From: Microcystis aeruginosa FD4
GTDB taxonomy: Bacteria; Cyanobacteriota; Cyanobacteriia; Cyanobacteriales; Microcystaceae
DNA length: 64,000 nucleotides
Direction of reading: 5' to 3'
NCBI RefSeq assembly: GCF_009792235.1
Contig: NZ_CP046973.1
Span: forward strand, 5,270,001 to 5,334,000
Below the pieces are notes generated by a model. The model had not been told where the DNA came from. It saw only the letters and a list, made by a program, of their open reading frames with translations, and did no database searches. The translations under genes and the position numbers were made by a program. Below, one piece after another: positions 51,775 through 60,984 of the stretch. Every line of letters starts with the position of its first letter. The stretch's first letter is position 1.

Positions 51775-53202
51775 CTATTGTTGCGCTTCTAGGGGACGAG
51801 GATTTAGTTCTGGTGAGGTCACTTTTTCCTCTTGAGTCCCCGGCAGTGGTAAGTTAAGATTGGGTCCCTGACGGATAATACGACTGCCGAAATAGAGAGC
51901 AGAAACCAAGAAAACGACATAAATCGCCGTAATTCCGATTAAAGAGGTTAAAATCTCGCCCGCAGGCAGTTTAGAAGCAGCATCCACCGTCCGGATTTGA
52001 TTGTAAACTGTCCAGGGTTGACGACCGACACAACGGACAATCCAACCGGTTTCCACCGCAAGATAACCCAGAGGGGCCGCAAAAACCCAAGCGCGCAGTA
52101 ACCATTTTTGACTGTCGATTTTTTCGTTAGATAATTGACCGCGCAGCCATTGCCCGACAGTTACAGCCATTAAAGACGCGAGAAAAAGACCGATAGCGAC
52201 CATAATCCGGAAGGAATAATAGATTAGCCCCACCATGTGCGGTCTGTCTTCGTATTTCCACGTTTTTAAGCCGAGAACAGGTTCCGATAACTTGGGTTTT
52301 AATTCCAAAAGATAACCCAAAGCATTAGGTATCTTCACTTCCCAGCTATTTGTCTCCGCTTTATCCTTGGGTAAAGCAACCAAACTCCAACCGGCAGTTT
52401 CTCCCGCAGGAATGGTTTCCCATTGCGCTTCCATGGCGGCTAATTTAGCCGGTTGATAGTGATACACTTGTTCGGCACTAAGATGACCGACAAAAATTTG
52501 CAAGGGAGCGATAACAATCGCTAGAGTAAGAACAATTTTGAGAGAACGACTAAAAAAGCTAATGTGACGTTTATTGAGCAAATACCAAGCACTAATCCCA
52601 CCAATGACGAAAAGAGAAGTTTCCAGAGTAGCGAAAAACATATGCAGGAAACTATTAACCATGAAGGGATTGAGAATCGCTTGTAGGTAATCTTGAACGA
52701 TAAATTTACCATCCACGAAGATGCCACCAGCAGGGGTTTGCAGCCAAGAATTAGCGGTTAAAATCCAGAAAGTGGAAAGATTAGCCCCGAAAGCGACGAG
52801 AATTGTCGCTAGGAAGTGAATTAACGGGGGAACTCGTCCCCAACCAAACAGCATAATTCCCAGAAAACTAGCCTCTAGCATAAAGGCCATGGTTCCCTCG
52901 AAACCGAGGATAGTTCCGAAAAAGTCCCCCACTGCTTCCGAAAAAGGCGCCCAATTCATGCCAAACTGAAAAGCCATCGGTAAACCAGAAGCAACTCCAA
53001 TGCCGAAATTGAGAATGTAGAGTTTTGACCAGAAGCGAGCGTGATGATAGTAGTCAGGATTGCGGGTTTTTAGCCATAATCCTTCGACAATGACTAGATA
53101 AATGCCCATACCAGTGGTTAACACCGGCCAAAGCATATGGAAAATAGCGGTGATAGCGAATTGTATCCGCGACAAAGCAACGGGGTTGGCAAGTAAATCC
53201 AT
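51775..53202 (-). CDS. cydA: Cytochrome bd-type quinol oxidase subunit I
   Basis: 475 residues with about nine helices. LSRIQFAITAIFHMLWPVLTTG holds a heme b595/d ligand His near position 19, and SFLHMFFATLETSLFVIGG carries the b558 His. The quinol-binding loop is short, as in the cyanide-insensitive CioA group. The conserved GRQPW loop is present, but the residue three before its G reads Cys (WIVRCVGRQPW) where E. coli CydA has Glu445; this should be checked by alignment. First gene of cydAB. The 235-bp upstream spacer is shared with mnmG. Confidence 0.93.
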   Translation of the reverse strand: MDLLANPVALSRIQFAITAIFHMLWPVLTTGMGIYLVIVEGLWLKTRNPDYYHHARFWSKLYILNFGIGVASGLPMAFQFGMNWAPFSEAVGDFFGTILGFEGTMAFMLEASFLGIMLFGWGRVPPLIHFLATILVAFGANLSTFWILTANSWLQTPAGGIFVDGKFIVQDYLQAILNPFMVNSFLHMFFATLETSLFVIGGISAWYLLNKRHISFFSRSLKIVLTLAIVIAPLQIFVGHLSAEQVYHYQPAKLAAMEAQWETIPAGETAGWSLVALPKDKAETNSWEVKIPNALGYLLELKPKLSEPVLGLKTWKYEDRPHMVGLIYYSFRIMVAIGLFLASLMAVTVGQWLRGQLSNEKIDSQKWLLRAWVFAAPLGYLAVETGWIVRCVGRQPWTVYNQIRTVDAASKLPAGEILTSLIGITAIYVVFLVSALYFGSRIIRQGPNLNLPLPGTQEEKVTSPELNPRPLEAQQ

Positions 53203-53437
53203 GATTACAATCTTTGAACGATCGTGAAGATATGATCAGCACCTATAATACTTAGCCAGTAATGCCCTGAAAAAGCAAGGGTAAATAGGGATTATATAGA
53301 TTGTTTTTAGATTTATGCGATCGCTTTGGTGGTAGTCAATACTTTTAATTAGTAGGTTTGTATTATATTGGAGGGAAAACTCAGAAAAATTGCTAGAATA
53401 TTAGCCTGATTAATTAATTTTCCCCTCGAGCGACTAT

Positions 53438-53560
53438 GCTAAGACGCATTTAAACCGCTTATTCTTGGATTAGCCGAACCTCCCCCAATCCCTTTACTGT
53501 TGCCTTTTGCCTCTTGCCTTTTGCCTCGTCTCAACAAGCAATTTAAATTACGAACAGCTT
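53438..53560. repeat. MITE-like repeat family B directly upstream of mnmG
   Basis: From GCTAAGACGCATTTAAACCG to TTACGAACAGCTT, ending one base before the mnmG ATG at 53561. Contains a TTTTGCC/CTCTTGCC heptamer array. The mnmG leader, including any ribosome-binding site, is therefore made of repeat sequence; a good Shine-Dalgarno motif is not seen. Confidence 0.8.
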
Positions 53561-55468
53561 ATGACTTTCTCCTCAGCCGCAGACTTTCAAGACGAATTTG
53601 ATGTCATCGTCGTCGGGGCGGGCCATTCCGGCTGTGAAGCGGCCCTAGCTTGCGCCCGTCTCGGTTGTCGTACCCTTCTCCTCACCCTTAATCTCGATAA
53701 AATCGCTTGGCAACCCTGTAACCCCGCCGTCGGTGGTCCGGCTAAATCCCAATTAACCCACGAAGTGGACGCTTTAGGCGGCGAAATTGGCAAAATGGCC
53801 GACCGCACCTATCTGCAAAAACGGGTTCTTAATGCCTCTCGCGGGCCGGCAGTCTGGGCCCTACGCGCCCAAACCGATAAACGGGAATACGCGGCAATTA
53901 TGAAAGGTATTGTCGAAACCCAAGCAAATCTGGTTATTCGGGAAGGCATGGCCACAGACCTGATTTTAGGGGCAAATGAGCAAGTTTTAGGGGTAGAAAC
54001 CTATTTCGGCACTTGTTTCGCCGCTAAAGCCGTCATTTTAACCACTGGCACTTTTTTAGGCGGCAAAATCTGGATTGGCGGCAAATCTATGGCCGCCGGA
54101 CGGGCGGGGGAATTTGCGGCGGTGGGTTTAACAGAAACCCTAAATCGTCTCGGATTCGAGACCGGTCGCCTAAAAACTGGCACTCCTGCCCGTGTGGATA
54201 AGCGTTCGGTGGATTACTCCCGCATGGAACCGCAACCGCCCGATGACGAGGTGCGTTGGTTTAGTTTTGATCCGGAGTTGTGGATTGAACGAGAACAAAT
54301 GAACTGTCATCTCACCCGCACCACGGCGGCAACCCATCAATTAATCCGAGATAATTTACATTTATCCCCCATTTATGGCGGTTTTATTGACTCCAAAGGG
54401 CCGCGTTATTGTCCTAGTATTGAGGATAAAATCGTCCGTTTTGCCGATAAAGAAAGTCATCAAATTTTTATCGAACCGGAAGGGCGCGATATTCCCGAAC
54501 TTTATATCCAAGGGTTTTCTACGGGACTGCCGGAAAATGTTCAATTAGCCATGCTGCGGACTTTACCCGGTTTAGAAAACTGTGTGATGTTGCGTGCTGC
54601 CTATGCAGTGGAATACGATTATTTACCGGCAACTCAGTGTTATCCAACCCTGATGACGAAAAAGATTGAGGGGTTATTTTGTGCGGGACAAATTAACGGC
54701 ACAACTGGTTATGAAGAAGCGGCAGCCCAGGGACTGGTGGCGGGGATTAATGCGGCCCGGTTTGCTTTGGGAAAAGAGTTAATTGTTTTTGCCCGGGAGG
54801 AAAGTTATCTGGGAACTTTGGTCGATGATTTGTGTACGAAAGACCTGCGGGAACCCTATCGAATGTTAACCAGTCGTTCCGAATATCGGTTAGTATTGCG
54901 ATCGGATAATGCCGATCAAAGATTAACACCTTTAGGGCGAGAAATTGGTTTAATTGATGACCGGCGTTGGCAATTATTCCAAACTAAACAGGCTAATATT
55001 ATCGCCGAAAAAGAACGCCTACACGAAACGAGAATTAAAGAACGGGATCAGGTGGCAATTGCCATCGTTAAGGATACGGAACAAAAAATCAAAGGTTCTC
55101 TCTCTTTAGCTGATTTACTGCGTCGTCCTAGCTTCCATTATCTGGATCTTGATCGCTATGGTTTAGGTAATCCCGATTTAAATTTAGCCGAAAGAGAAGG
55201 GGTAGAAATTGAGATTAAATATTCCGGTTATTTGAAACGACAACAAAATCAAATCGACCAAATTAGTCGCCACAGTAACCGTCATTTATCCCCCGATATT
55301 GACTACATGAAAATCGAAACTTTGTCAATGGAATCTAGGGAAAAATTAACAAAAATTAAACCCGCCACCATCGGCCAAGCCTCGCGAATTGGCGGAGTCA
55401 ATCCCGCCGATATTAACGCTTTATTAGTATATTTAGAAATGCGGCAGATGTCGGGAGTTAAAAGTTAG
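53561..55468 (+). CDS. mnmG: tRNA uridine-5-carboxymethylaminomethyl modification enzyme (GidA)
   Basis: 635 residues from ATG 53561. The longer frame starting at 53507 begins inside the repeat (53438-53560) and is unlikely to be real. FAD motif DEFDVIVVGAGHSGCEAALA near residues 12-31; GidA signature GPRYCPSIEDKIVRFADKES and GYEEAAAQGLVAGINAA. With MnmE it forms cmnm5 groups at wobble uridine 34. Full length; C-terminal RQMSGVK tail. Not in an operon. Confidence 0.96.
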   Translation: MTFSSAADFQDEFDVIVVGAGHSGCEAALACARLGCRTLLLTLNLDKIAWQPCNPAVGGPAKSQLTHEVDALGGEIGKMADRTYLQKRVLNASRGPAVWALRAQTDKREYAAIMKGIVETQANLVIREGMATDLILGANEQVLGVETYFGTCFAAKAVILTTGTFLGGKIWIGGKSMAAGRAGEFAAVGLTETLNRLGFETGRLKTGTPARVDKRSVDYSRMEPQPPDDEVRWFSFDPELWIEREQMNCHLTRTTAATHQLIRDNLHLSPIYGGFIDSKGPRYCPSIEDKIVRFADKESHQIFIEPEGRDIPELYIQGFSTGLPENVQLAMLRTLPGLENCVMLRAAYAVEYDYLPATQCYPTLMTKKIEGLFCAGQINGTTGYEEAAAQGLVAGINAARFALGKELIVFAREESYLGTLVDDLCTKDLREPYRMLTSRSEYRLVLRSDNADQRLTPLGREIGLIDDRRWQLFQTKQANIIAEKERLHETRIKERDQVAIAIVKDTEQKIKGSLSLADLLRRPSFHYLDLDRYGLGNPDLNLAEREGVEIEIKYSGYLKRQQNQIDQISRHSNRHLSPDIDYMKIETLSMESREKLTKIKPATIGQASRIGGVNPADINALLVYLEMRQMSGVKS

Positions 55469-55512
55469 GAAATAATCTCGATTTTAAGCGATCAAGAGTT
55501 ATTATCAGCTGC

Positions 55513-55701
55513 TTAATTAGCAGCCCCAAGCAAAATAAATGGCGACCAAAAGAAAGGATGGGGATACTTTTCGATCAGGCTTAATTTTGCCTCTCTCATC
55601 GCTGCGCTTTTGTTCATTCCTTTCTGGAGATTTTGATAGAATTCAGCCATCATAATCGAATTAATTGCCTCAGAGTATTTGTCTTCCCCTGCTGGGGTAT
55701 G
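55513..55701 (-). pseudogene. C-terminal remnant of a CHAT-domain protein
   Basis: 62 open codons on the minus strand, preceded by a stop, read AINSIMMAEFYQNLQKGMNK, then SAAMREAKLSLIEKYPHPFF and WSPFILLGAAN. This pattern (MxxFYxNLxxGxxKxxAxRxAxLxL...HPxxWxPFxLxG) is the end of CHAT (caspase-like) domains, very common in filamentous and bloom-forming cyanobacteria. The catalytic His/Cys part is missing. It is a relic between mnmG and the GmrSD-like gene. Confidence 0.6.
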
Positions 55702-55779
55702 TTAGCATTAAATAGGATCAGTTAGTTCTTTTCCCTTTCTAGATACTGTACTGAAATGTTCTATAGGCTTAGATGAGTT

Positions 55780-57600
55780 ATGAAGATTGAACCCACATAC
55801 ACATCGGTCGGTGTACTTTTTAAGCGTCAATCTACGTTTTTTATTCCTAAATATCAGAGAGCTTATGCCTGGGAATCAGAATCAGTCTCAGATTTTATCA
55901 AGGATTTACTTAATTGCTTTGAAAAAAGAAAGCAAAATTCGCCAATAAATCTTTTTTTTGGTGGCATTCTGATTGTCAAACACCCTGTTGTTGGAGCATT
56001 TGAGCAGCATAAATATGAAATAATTGATGGACAACAAAGAATAGCTACATTTGCTTTGTTGGTTGCTTGTATAATTCACACTTATCAGAACCTAGAATCA
56101 GAGGCTCAAAAGTCACCAGGGGAAACTTCTTTAGTATCAATTATCAACAAACGTATTCAAGATTTGTCAAACAGATTTATTAAATTCGAGCAAGAGATTC
56201 AAAGACAAGTAACCCCTGTAGAAGTTTTAACACTTTCAAAAGCTGATGACCCTTTTTATCAAGAATTAATTGGTGATAGGAATCCATCTGTATCAAGAGA
56301 TTCACACCGTAAAATTTCAGATGCACATAAAACTTTGTTAAAGGAAATACAAGGAATAATTAATGTTAATGATACGATAGAAGATAAGATAGACAATCTC
56401 GAAATTATTCAAAATATATTAGACAATGATTTTACAATTTTGCACATGGTAACTGAAAATAGAGAGGATGCTTTTAGACTTTTTCAAGTTATCAATGATC
56501 GAGGAACCAATCTTACAGATGGAGATTTATTAAGAGCTAAAACATTGGAACTTCTCGAAGGCTATTCCAGAAACCAAGATTCTGTAGAAAAATTATGGGA
56601 CAATATCCTGTCCGATTCACCAACCGACACAACTGATTATTTAAATTGGATTTATGATTCTTATCAAGGTAATAGACCAAAACAGAATGCCGTGTTTGAT
56701 ATGTTTCTTGATAAATTTTTCCCACAACATAAGCAACAAAATTTTACAGAAGATGATGCCGAACAAATTTATCAAGTAGTAAAAAAGACTCACGAAGACA
56801 TTTTGAAGTGTAGAAAACTGGTAAAAGGAGAATGGTTGTATGAACTTCGGCAACCTCTAACCAGTTGGGATAAAACTCGTTTGAACATTCTTATAGTTGA
56901 ACTTGGACATACTTTATCAATTCCTTTATTACTGGCAGCATCTGAACTCAATCAAAAATCATTCTCAGAAATAGTTAATATTTTAGAAAAGGTATTCTTT
57001 CGGTATAAAATAGTATGTAATCAACACATAACACCGCTTAAAAATATCTACGCCCAAGAAGCTCTTAATATTCGCAAAAATCCCAATAATTATAATGTTA
57101 ATAATCTCAGAAATGAGCTACAAAAACTTATGGAATTAAAGGCATCAGATCAAAAATTAAGGGATAACCTAGTTACCCTTGAATATCAAGAATCTGGTGG
57201 TAGCAACAAGCCTCTAAAATATTTTTTAATGACAATTGAGTATTACTATCAATGGTACAAAGACGGTGCAAGTGGTGAGTCTGTATGTCTTGACAAAAGC
57301 AGATTATATGACTTTGCTGGCACATCGATCGAACATATATATCCTCGTAACGCTGGTCAATCTGACCAAGATAATGAGCTTGACCAACTCAAAAATTCTC
57401 TTGGCAATCTTACTATTTTAGACACTGTACAAAATAGTATTGGAGGCAACGACAATTTCTCTACTAAAAAACCGCTCTATCAAAAATCTTCAGTTTTATT
57501 AACTCAAGAGATAGGCTCAAAGACAGCTTGGACAAAGAGTGAAATTGAGGCTCATCAAAAATTACTCATAGATGCTGCTGTTGCCATTTTTCGTCTGTAG
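55780..57600 (+). CDS. GmrSD-type DUF262/DUF1524 restriction protein
   Basis: 606 residues. The N-terminal DUF262 domain has IPKYQRAYAWESESVSDFI, GGILIVK, IIDGQQRIATFALLVA (DGQQR at 83-87) and FRLFQVINDRGTNLTDGDLL. The C-terminal DUF1524 HNH nuclease has SIEHIYPRNAG (H519) and LKNSLGNLTILDTVQNS. Single-chain GmrSD proteins are type IV restriction enzymes that use NTP to cut glucosylated or other modified phage DNA. GC content is lower than in neighbours, suggesting horizontal gain. Complete. Confidence 0.88.
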   Translation: MKIEPTYTSVGVLFKRQSTFFIPKYQRAYAWESESVSDFIKDLLNCFEKRKQNSPINLFFGGILIVKHPVVGAFEQHKYEIIDGQQRIATFALLVACIIHTYQNLESEAQKSPGETSLVSIINKRIQDLSNRFIKFEQEIQRQVTPVEVLTLSKADDPFYQELIGDRNPSVSRDSHRKISDAHKTLLKEIQGIINVNDTIEDKIDNLEIIQNILDNDFTILHMVTENREDAFRLFQVINDRGTNLTDGDLLRAKTLELLEGYSRNQDSVEKLWDNILSDSPTDTTDYLNWIYDSYQGNRPKQNAVFDMFLDKFFPQHKQQNFTEDDAEQIYQVVKKTHEDILKCRKLVKGEWLYELRQPLTSWDKTRLNILIVELGHTLSIPLLLAASELNQKSFSEIVNILEKVFFRYKIVCNQHITPLKNIYAQEALNIRKNPNNYNVNNLRNELQKLMELKASDQKLRDNLVTLEYQESGGSNKPLKYFLMTIEYYYQWYKDGASGESVCLDKSRLYDFAGTSIEHIYPRNAGQSDQDNELDQLKNSLGNLTILDTVQNSIGGNDNFSTKKPLYQKSSVLLTQEIGSKTAWTKSEIEAHQKLLIDAAVAIFRL

Positions 57601-57656
57601 CTTACGCAGGGAGAAAGGTCGGCGTTGCAGAAAATTTCCTGAATTTCTCACATCAC

Positions 57657-57908
57657 TTAACAATTTAGTATTAACTTTCCGAACCATTGTCTAATCTCTT
57701 GTTTTTCACTCTCTTCCAACAGAAAATCAATATTTTTAAATTGTTCAGCCGTTCTCTGCTTGACTCCTAAAATCTCAATCCCCACAATCCTATCCGTCTC
57801 ATCGTAATCATAGACAATTCCAGGCGCTACCTCCTCAGAATCAATAACCTTTCCCTCAAAACGACGAATATAAGCGGCATTAGCGGCTTGATCATAGTCT
57901 ATTTTCAT
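57657..57908 (-). CDS. DUF2283 family protein
   Basis: 83 residues. The sequence KIDYDQAANAAYIRRFEGKV, then SEEVAPGIVYDYDETDRIVG and IEILGVKQRT, is the DUF2283 fold. DUF2283 proteins are usually partnered with a DUF4258 protein, probably as the antitoxin side of a toxin-antitoxin-like pair; this is family knowledge, not proof. The partner gene overlaps its start by 3 bp and is broken (next entry), so the pair is probably no longer functional. Confidence 0.85.
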   Translation of the reverse strand: MKIDYDQAANAAYIRRFEGKVIDSEEVAPGIVYDYDETDRIVGIEILGVKQRTAEQFKNIDFLLEESEKQEIRQWFGKLILNC

Positions 57909-58146
57909 AGTTTCCCCTTTAATCGGCGTTCAAAATGGACAGTTACAACCCTGCAAGGTGCAGTAGTAAAATTATCAACAACCTTTAAAACACGCCCTCC
58001 AGCTTCAGGAATAACCCCATAAAGACAGATGAGAGTCGGATAGATCGGGTGATCCTCTGTCCTTTGAGGGTTAAAAAGAACCTCCTCAACCCAGATAGAG
58101 GTATTTCACGTTCATCACGCCTTTTTTGGCAATGCTCCGTCAGTTC
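57905..58146 (-). pseudogene. DUF4258-like partner gene, frameshifted and without start
   Basis: The C-terminal frame reads SIWVEEVLFNPQRTEDHPIY, PTLICLYGVIPEAGGRVLKV and TVHFERRLKGKL, and its TGA overlaps the DUF2283 ATG (ATGA). Upstream the match continues in another frame (EHCQKRRDEREI) after a one-base shift near 58096, preceded by an in-frame TAG. The arrangement matches DUF4258-DUF2283 gene pairs. A family A repeat lies 30 bp upstream. Confidence 0.6.
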
Positions 58147-58177
58147 CTAGGCAAAGATAGTCAAGACAACCTCTAAG

Positions 58178-58393
58178 TAGGGCTGGCTGAATAAATCTAA
58201 AAACCTTGCTGGATAAGACTTTTAGACTTTTTTGAAATCCAAAAGTACCAGATATGGGAGTGATCAGGGGGAAATTCAGGTACTTTTTCCCTGAAAATTA
58301 GGTAATTGACCCCCTCAAAATCGGTAAAACCCCACACCCTACACCCTACACCCTACACCCTGCCCCTAGGAAAAACTTTTTCAGCAGACCCTA
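58178..58393. repeat. MITE-like repeat family A
   Basis: TAGGGCTGGCTGAATAAATC to TTTTTCAGCAGACCCTA, with tandem ACACCCTAC units inside. It separates the broken DUF4258 gene from the IS630 remnant. Confidence 0.78.
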
Positions 58394-58398
58394 AGTAG

Positions 58399-58680
58399 CT
58401 AGGCAGAATTAAACTTAAAACAGTGAGTTTCGTATCCTCCTTTTTGAGCGCGAGCTTCGATCCCTTGTTTAACAGCGATCGCTAAATCGGACTGATCGGG
58501 AAAAATTTGACCTGCCAGTTCGTGAGTTTTCAATTGATGCCATTCAGTTTCAATAAGATTCATTTCAGAGGAATATTTGGGCAGTTGAAAGAAAAATAAT
58601 CCTGGCTGCTGCCACTTATCCCAATATTCTCTGACTTGCTTACTCGTAAGTGGGTGGGTGGAATTAAATATAAGATGAAC
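58399..58680 (-). pseudogene. C-terminal remnant of an IS630-family transposase
   Basis: 93 codons on the minus strand without a start: KQVREYWDKWQQPGLFFFQL, then PKYSSEMNLIETEWHQLKTH and IFPDQSDLAIAVKQGIEARA. The segment LPxYSxxMNxIExxWxxLK is the third catalytic region (Glu) of IS630/Tc1 transposases. The N-terminal two thirds are missing. Bounded by repeats on both sides. Confidence 0.75.
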
Positions 58681-58746
58681 GTAGGTTGGGTTGAAGCATG
58701 AAACCCAACACCCCCATGGGTTACGAAGTGCGCTAACCCATCCTAC
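58681..58746. repeat. REP-like palindrome (GTAGGTTGGGTT...AACCCATCCTAC)
   Basis: 66 bp with outer arms GTAGGTTGGGTTGAAGC and its approximate inverse. This palindrome type is dispersed in many cyanobacterial and other bacterial genomes. One copy here. Confidence 0.6.
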
Positions 58747-58785
58747 AAATAATTGTGCCTCCCCTTCAGGATGTACATCTCTTAA

Positions 58786-58819
58786 GAATCCCCGTCCGTT
58801 TTAAGGCGGGGATTGTCAA
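58786..58819 (+). other. IS200/IS605-type right-end hairpin, solitary
   Basis: GAATCCCCGTCCGTTTTAAG followed by GCGGGGATTGTCAA: stem CCCCG/CGGGG and the end GTCAA, the same layout as at 22099-22130. Only the terminal hairpin is preserved. It lies 11 bp from the methyltransferase 3' end. Confidence 0.5.
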
Positions 58820-58830
58820 GGCCAAGCTGA

Positions 58831-59673
58831 TTATTTCTTCCCTTGCAGTAAGCCAAAACGAATTAAACCCGACTCGTAACCGCGCCGCATTAACCCTAAA
58901 GATAAAGCTCCTTGGATAGTAGTGTAACCGCTTGCTAACAAACCAGCGATCGCATCTGTGGTTAAGGCCGAGTCAATCACCACATCCCAAAAAGCGGCCA
59001 CCGATAGGGACCAATCATCGGTTTTTAGGTCTCGAAAGCCAATTTCATGGGCAATATCGGCGTATTCTGGCAAAGAAATCACATAGGGCAGACAATAAAC
59101 CTGATAAATCTCGTTTAATAGCTTAATCTCCCCTGCCGTTAAATTACCAGCCAGGGAAGTGGTGGGACGATGACACCAAGTTGCCATCAAAAAAGTCCCC
59201 CCGGGCTGCAAAACCCGATAACATTCCCGCAGAAATTGCCTTTTATCGGGCATATGTTCGCCACTTTCCAAAGACCAGACCAGATCAAAATTATTCTCAG
59301 GAAAGGGGGTTTTTAGGGCATCAGCCACACAAAAACTCACTTGTTCTTCTAAATTGAACTCTTGCGCTCTTTGGTTGGCTCTAGCGGCTTGTACTGGGGA
59401 TAGGGTAATCCCCACCCCTTGGCTGTGAAATTTTTCGGCCAGATAAAGGCTACTGCCACCAATACCACAACCCACATCGAGAATCTGATTAGCGCCGGTG
59501 ACATCTCCCCAAGTTAATAATTCTTCTATTAAATCAATTTGTGCCTGACGGCGATCGAGTTTAATCTTGCCGCCGCGACCGTAGTAACCATGGTGCATAT
59601 GTTCGCCCCAAATCCTTTCCCACAGTCCACTAGAGGAGTCATAAAAATCGGCTATTCGTTGATCAAGTTCCAT
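58831..59673 (-). CDS. Tocopherol-type SAM methyltransferase
   Basis: 280 residues. FYDSSSGLWERIWGEHMHHGYY and the SAM site ILDVGCGIGGSSLYLAEKF, followed by GITLSPVQAARAN and VWSLESGEHMPDKRQF, are hallmarks of the gamma-tocopherol methyltransferase (VTE4) group and related MPBQ/sterol-type enzymes. In cyanobacteria the enzyme makes alpha-tocopherol. The exact substrate (gamma-tocopherol or a related quinol) cannot be settled from sequence alone. Solitary gene. Confidence 0.82.
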   Translation of the reverse strand: MELDQRIADFYDSSSGLWERIWGEHMHHGYYGRGGKIKLDRRQAQIDLIEELLTWGDVTGANQILDVGCGIGGSSLYLAEKFHSQGVGITLSPVQAARANQRAQEFNLEEQVSFCVADALKTPFPENNFDLVWSLESGEHMPDKRQFLRECYRVLQPGGTFLMATWCHRPTTSLAGNLTAGEIKLLNEIYQVYCLPYVISLPEYADIAHEIGFRDLKTDDWSLSVAAFWDVVIDSALTTDAIAGLLASGYTTIQGALSLGLMRRGYESGLIRFGLLQGKK

Positions 59674-59850
59674 GGTGATTTCCTAGTTAAGAGAGGCACT
59701 CTTGCCAGAGATTAGCCAGATATGTTGCACCAAATCCTGTTTAAAAAGTACGGCAAAGTGGGAACTGGGAAGAAGGGATTGGGTTTTTAAATTTCGATCT
59801 GTTTTACTTTATCTTATATATCATAGGTTCCGATTTTTGCAAGAGGTCTT

Positions 59851-60924
59851 ATGATTAAGGCAGGATTAAAACTACTGGCTGTTTTGATTTTTAGTATTTT
59901 TAGCTTCAATGGGGCGGTCTTGGCCGAGGAAGCACCCAAGCTATCTGGTTATCAGGCAGATTTAAGCCAAACATCTGTTTCTGGTCTTTCATCAGGGGCC
60001 TTCATGACGGCTCAATTCCATGTCGCCTACTCAGATAGGCTGGTAGGAGCAGGTATCATTGCTGGCGGTCCTTTTTATTGTGTAGGTTCTTACGAGACGG
60101 ACCCAGAGCAATTTCTCGAGCAAGCGACATCAACTTGCATGAATCCTCTGACTGAGTCAGTAGGACCGGATGGAAAAAGATTATTTAAAAAAGCTCAAGA
60201 ACTTGCCAAGGCTAACAAAATTGCCGATCTCAACAACTTAAAAGATGATCGAGTCTATCTGTTCAGTGGTTCAAATGATCGCGTAGTTAAAACTGTCGTC
60301 GTTGACGAAGTAGAAGATTTTTATCAAGCTGCTGGCTTACCCTCAGAAAATATTAAATACGACAAGAATGTCAATGCCGGTCATGCCATAATTGTCGAGC
60401 AGTCTAGGGTGTCATGTTCGGATACTAAGTCACCCTTTATAAACGACTGCGATTTCATGCAATCCCATCGGATTTTAGGCCATATTTATGGCCAGTTGAA
60501 TCCACCGGTTGACTCTAATAGATTAAGTGGCCAGATTATTCGGTTTGACCAGAGCGAGTTTATTGACGGTAAAAAGACGAGTATGAGTCGGGAGGCTTAT
60601 GTTTATGTACCTGAAGCCTGTAAAAAAGAAAGCTGCAAAGTTCATGTAGCTATTCATGGTTGCAAACAGGGGGCAACGGAAATTGATGATACTTACTACA
60701 CTAAAACTGGTTACAATGAAATAGCTGATACCAATAGGATAATTGTCTTATATCCCCAGGTTGAACCGTCAGCATCAATCCCTTACAATCCCCAGGGATG
60801 CTGGGATTTTTGGGGATATTCTAGTGCAGACCCAGACAATCCTGTCTTTTATACTAGAGAGTCTCCCCAGATGAGGGCAATTGTCGCTATGTTAGAACGT
60901 TTGGCAGAACCGCGCCCTCAATAA
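59851..60924 (+). CDS. Secreted polyhydroxyalkanoate depolymerase-like esterase
   Basis: 357 residues with a signal peptide (LLAVLIFSIFSFNGAVLA, cleavage near residue 25). The catalytic Ser is in SVSGLSSGAFMTAQF (lipase-box GLSSG, S48). A candidate Asp is in LFSGSNDRVVKT and the His in NAGHAIIVEQ. The C-terminal half has VHVAIHGCKQG and NPQGCWDFWGYSS as in extracellular PHB depolymerases. Six or more Cys suggest periplasmic or exported location. A phasin gene follows 60 bp downstream, so PHA is the likely substrate; a granule-bound role would need retention inside the cell, which the signal peptide argues against. Confidence 0.8.
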   Translation: MIKAGLKLLAVLIFSIFSFNGAVLAEEAPKLSGYQADLSQTSVSGLSSGAFMTAQFHVAYSDRLVGAGIIAGGPFYCVGSYETDPEQFLEQATSTCMNPLTESVGPDGKRLFKKAQELAKANKIADLNNLKDDRVYLFSGSNDRVVKTVVVDEVEDFYQAAGLPSENIKYDKNVNAGHAIIVEQSRVSCSDTKSPFINDCDFMQSHRILGHIYGQLNPPVDSNRLSGQIIRFDQSEFIDGKKTSMSREAYVYVPEACKKESCKVHVAIHGCKQGATEIDDTYYTKTGYNEIADTNRIIVLYPQVEPSASIPYNPQGCWDFWGYSSADPDNPVFYTRESPQMRAIVAMLERLAEPRPQ

Positions 60925-60984
60925 TTTAATCTTTTTGCTGGCACAGACAGAGAAATACATTAAGCAGTTTACGAGGCAACTACC

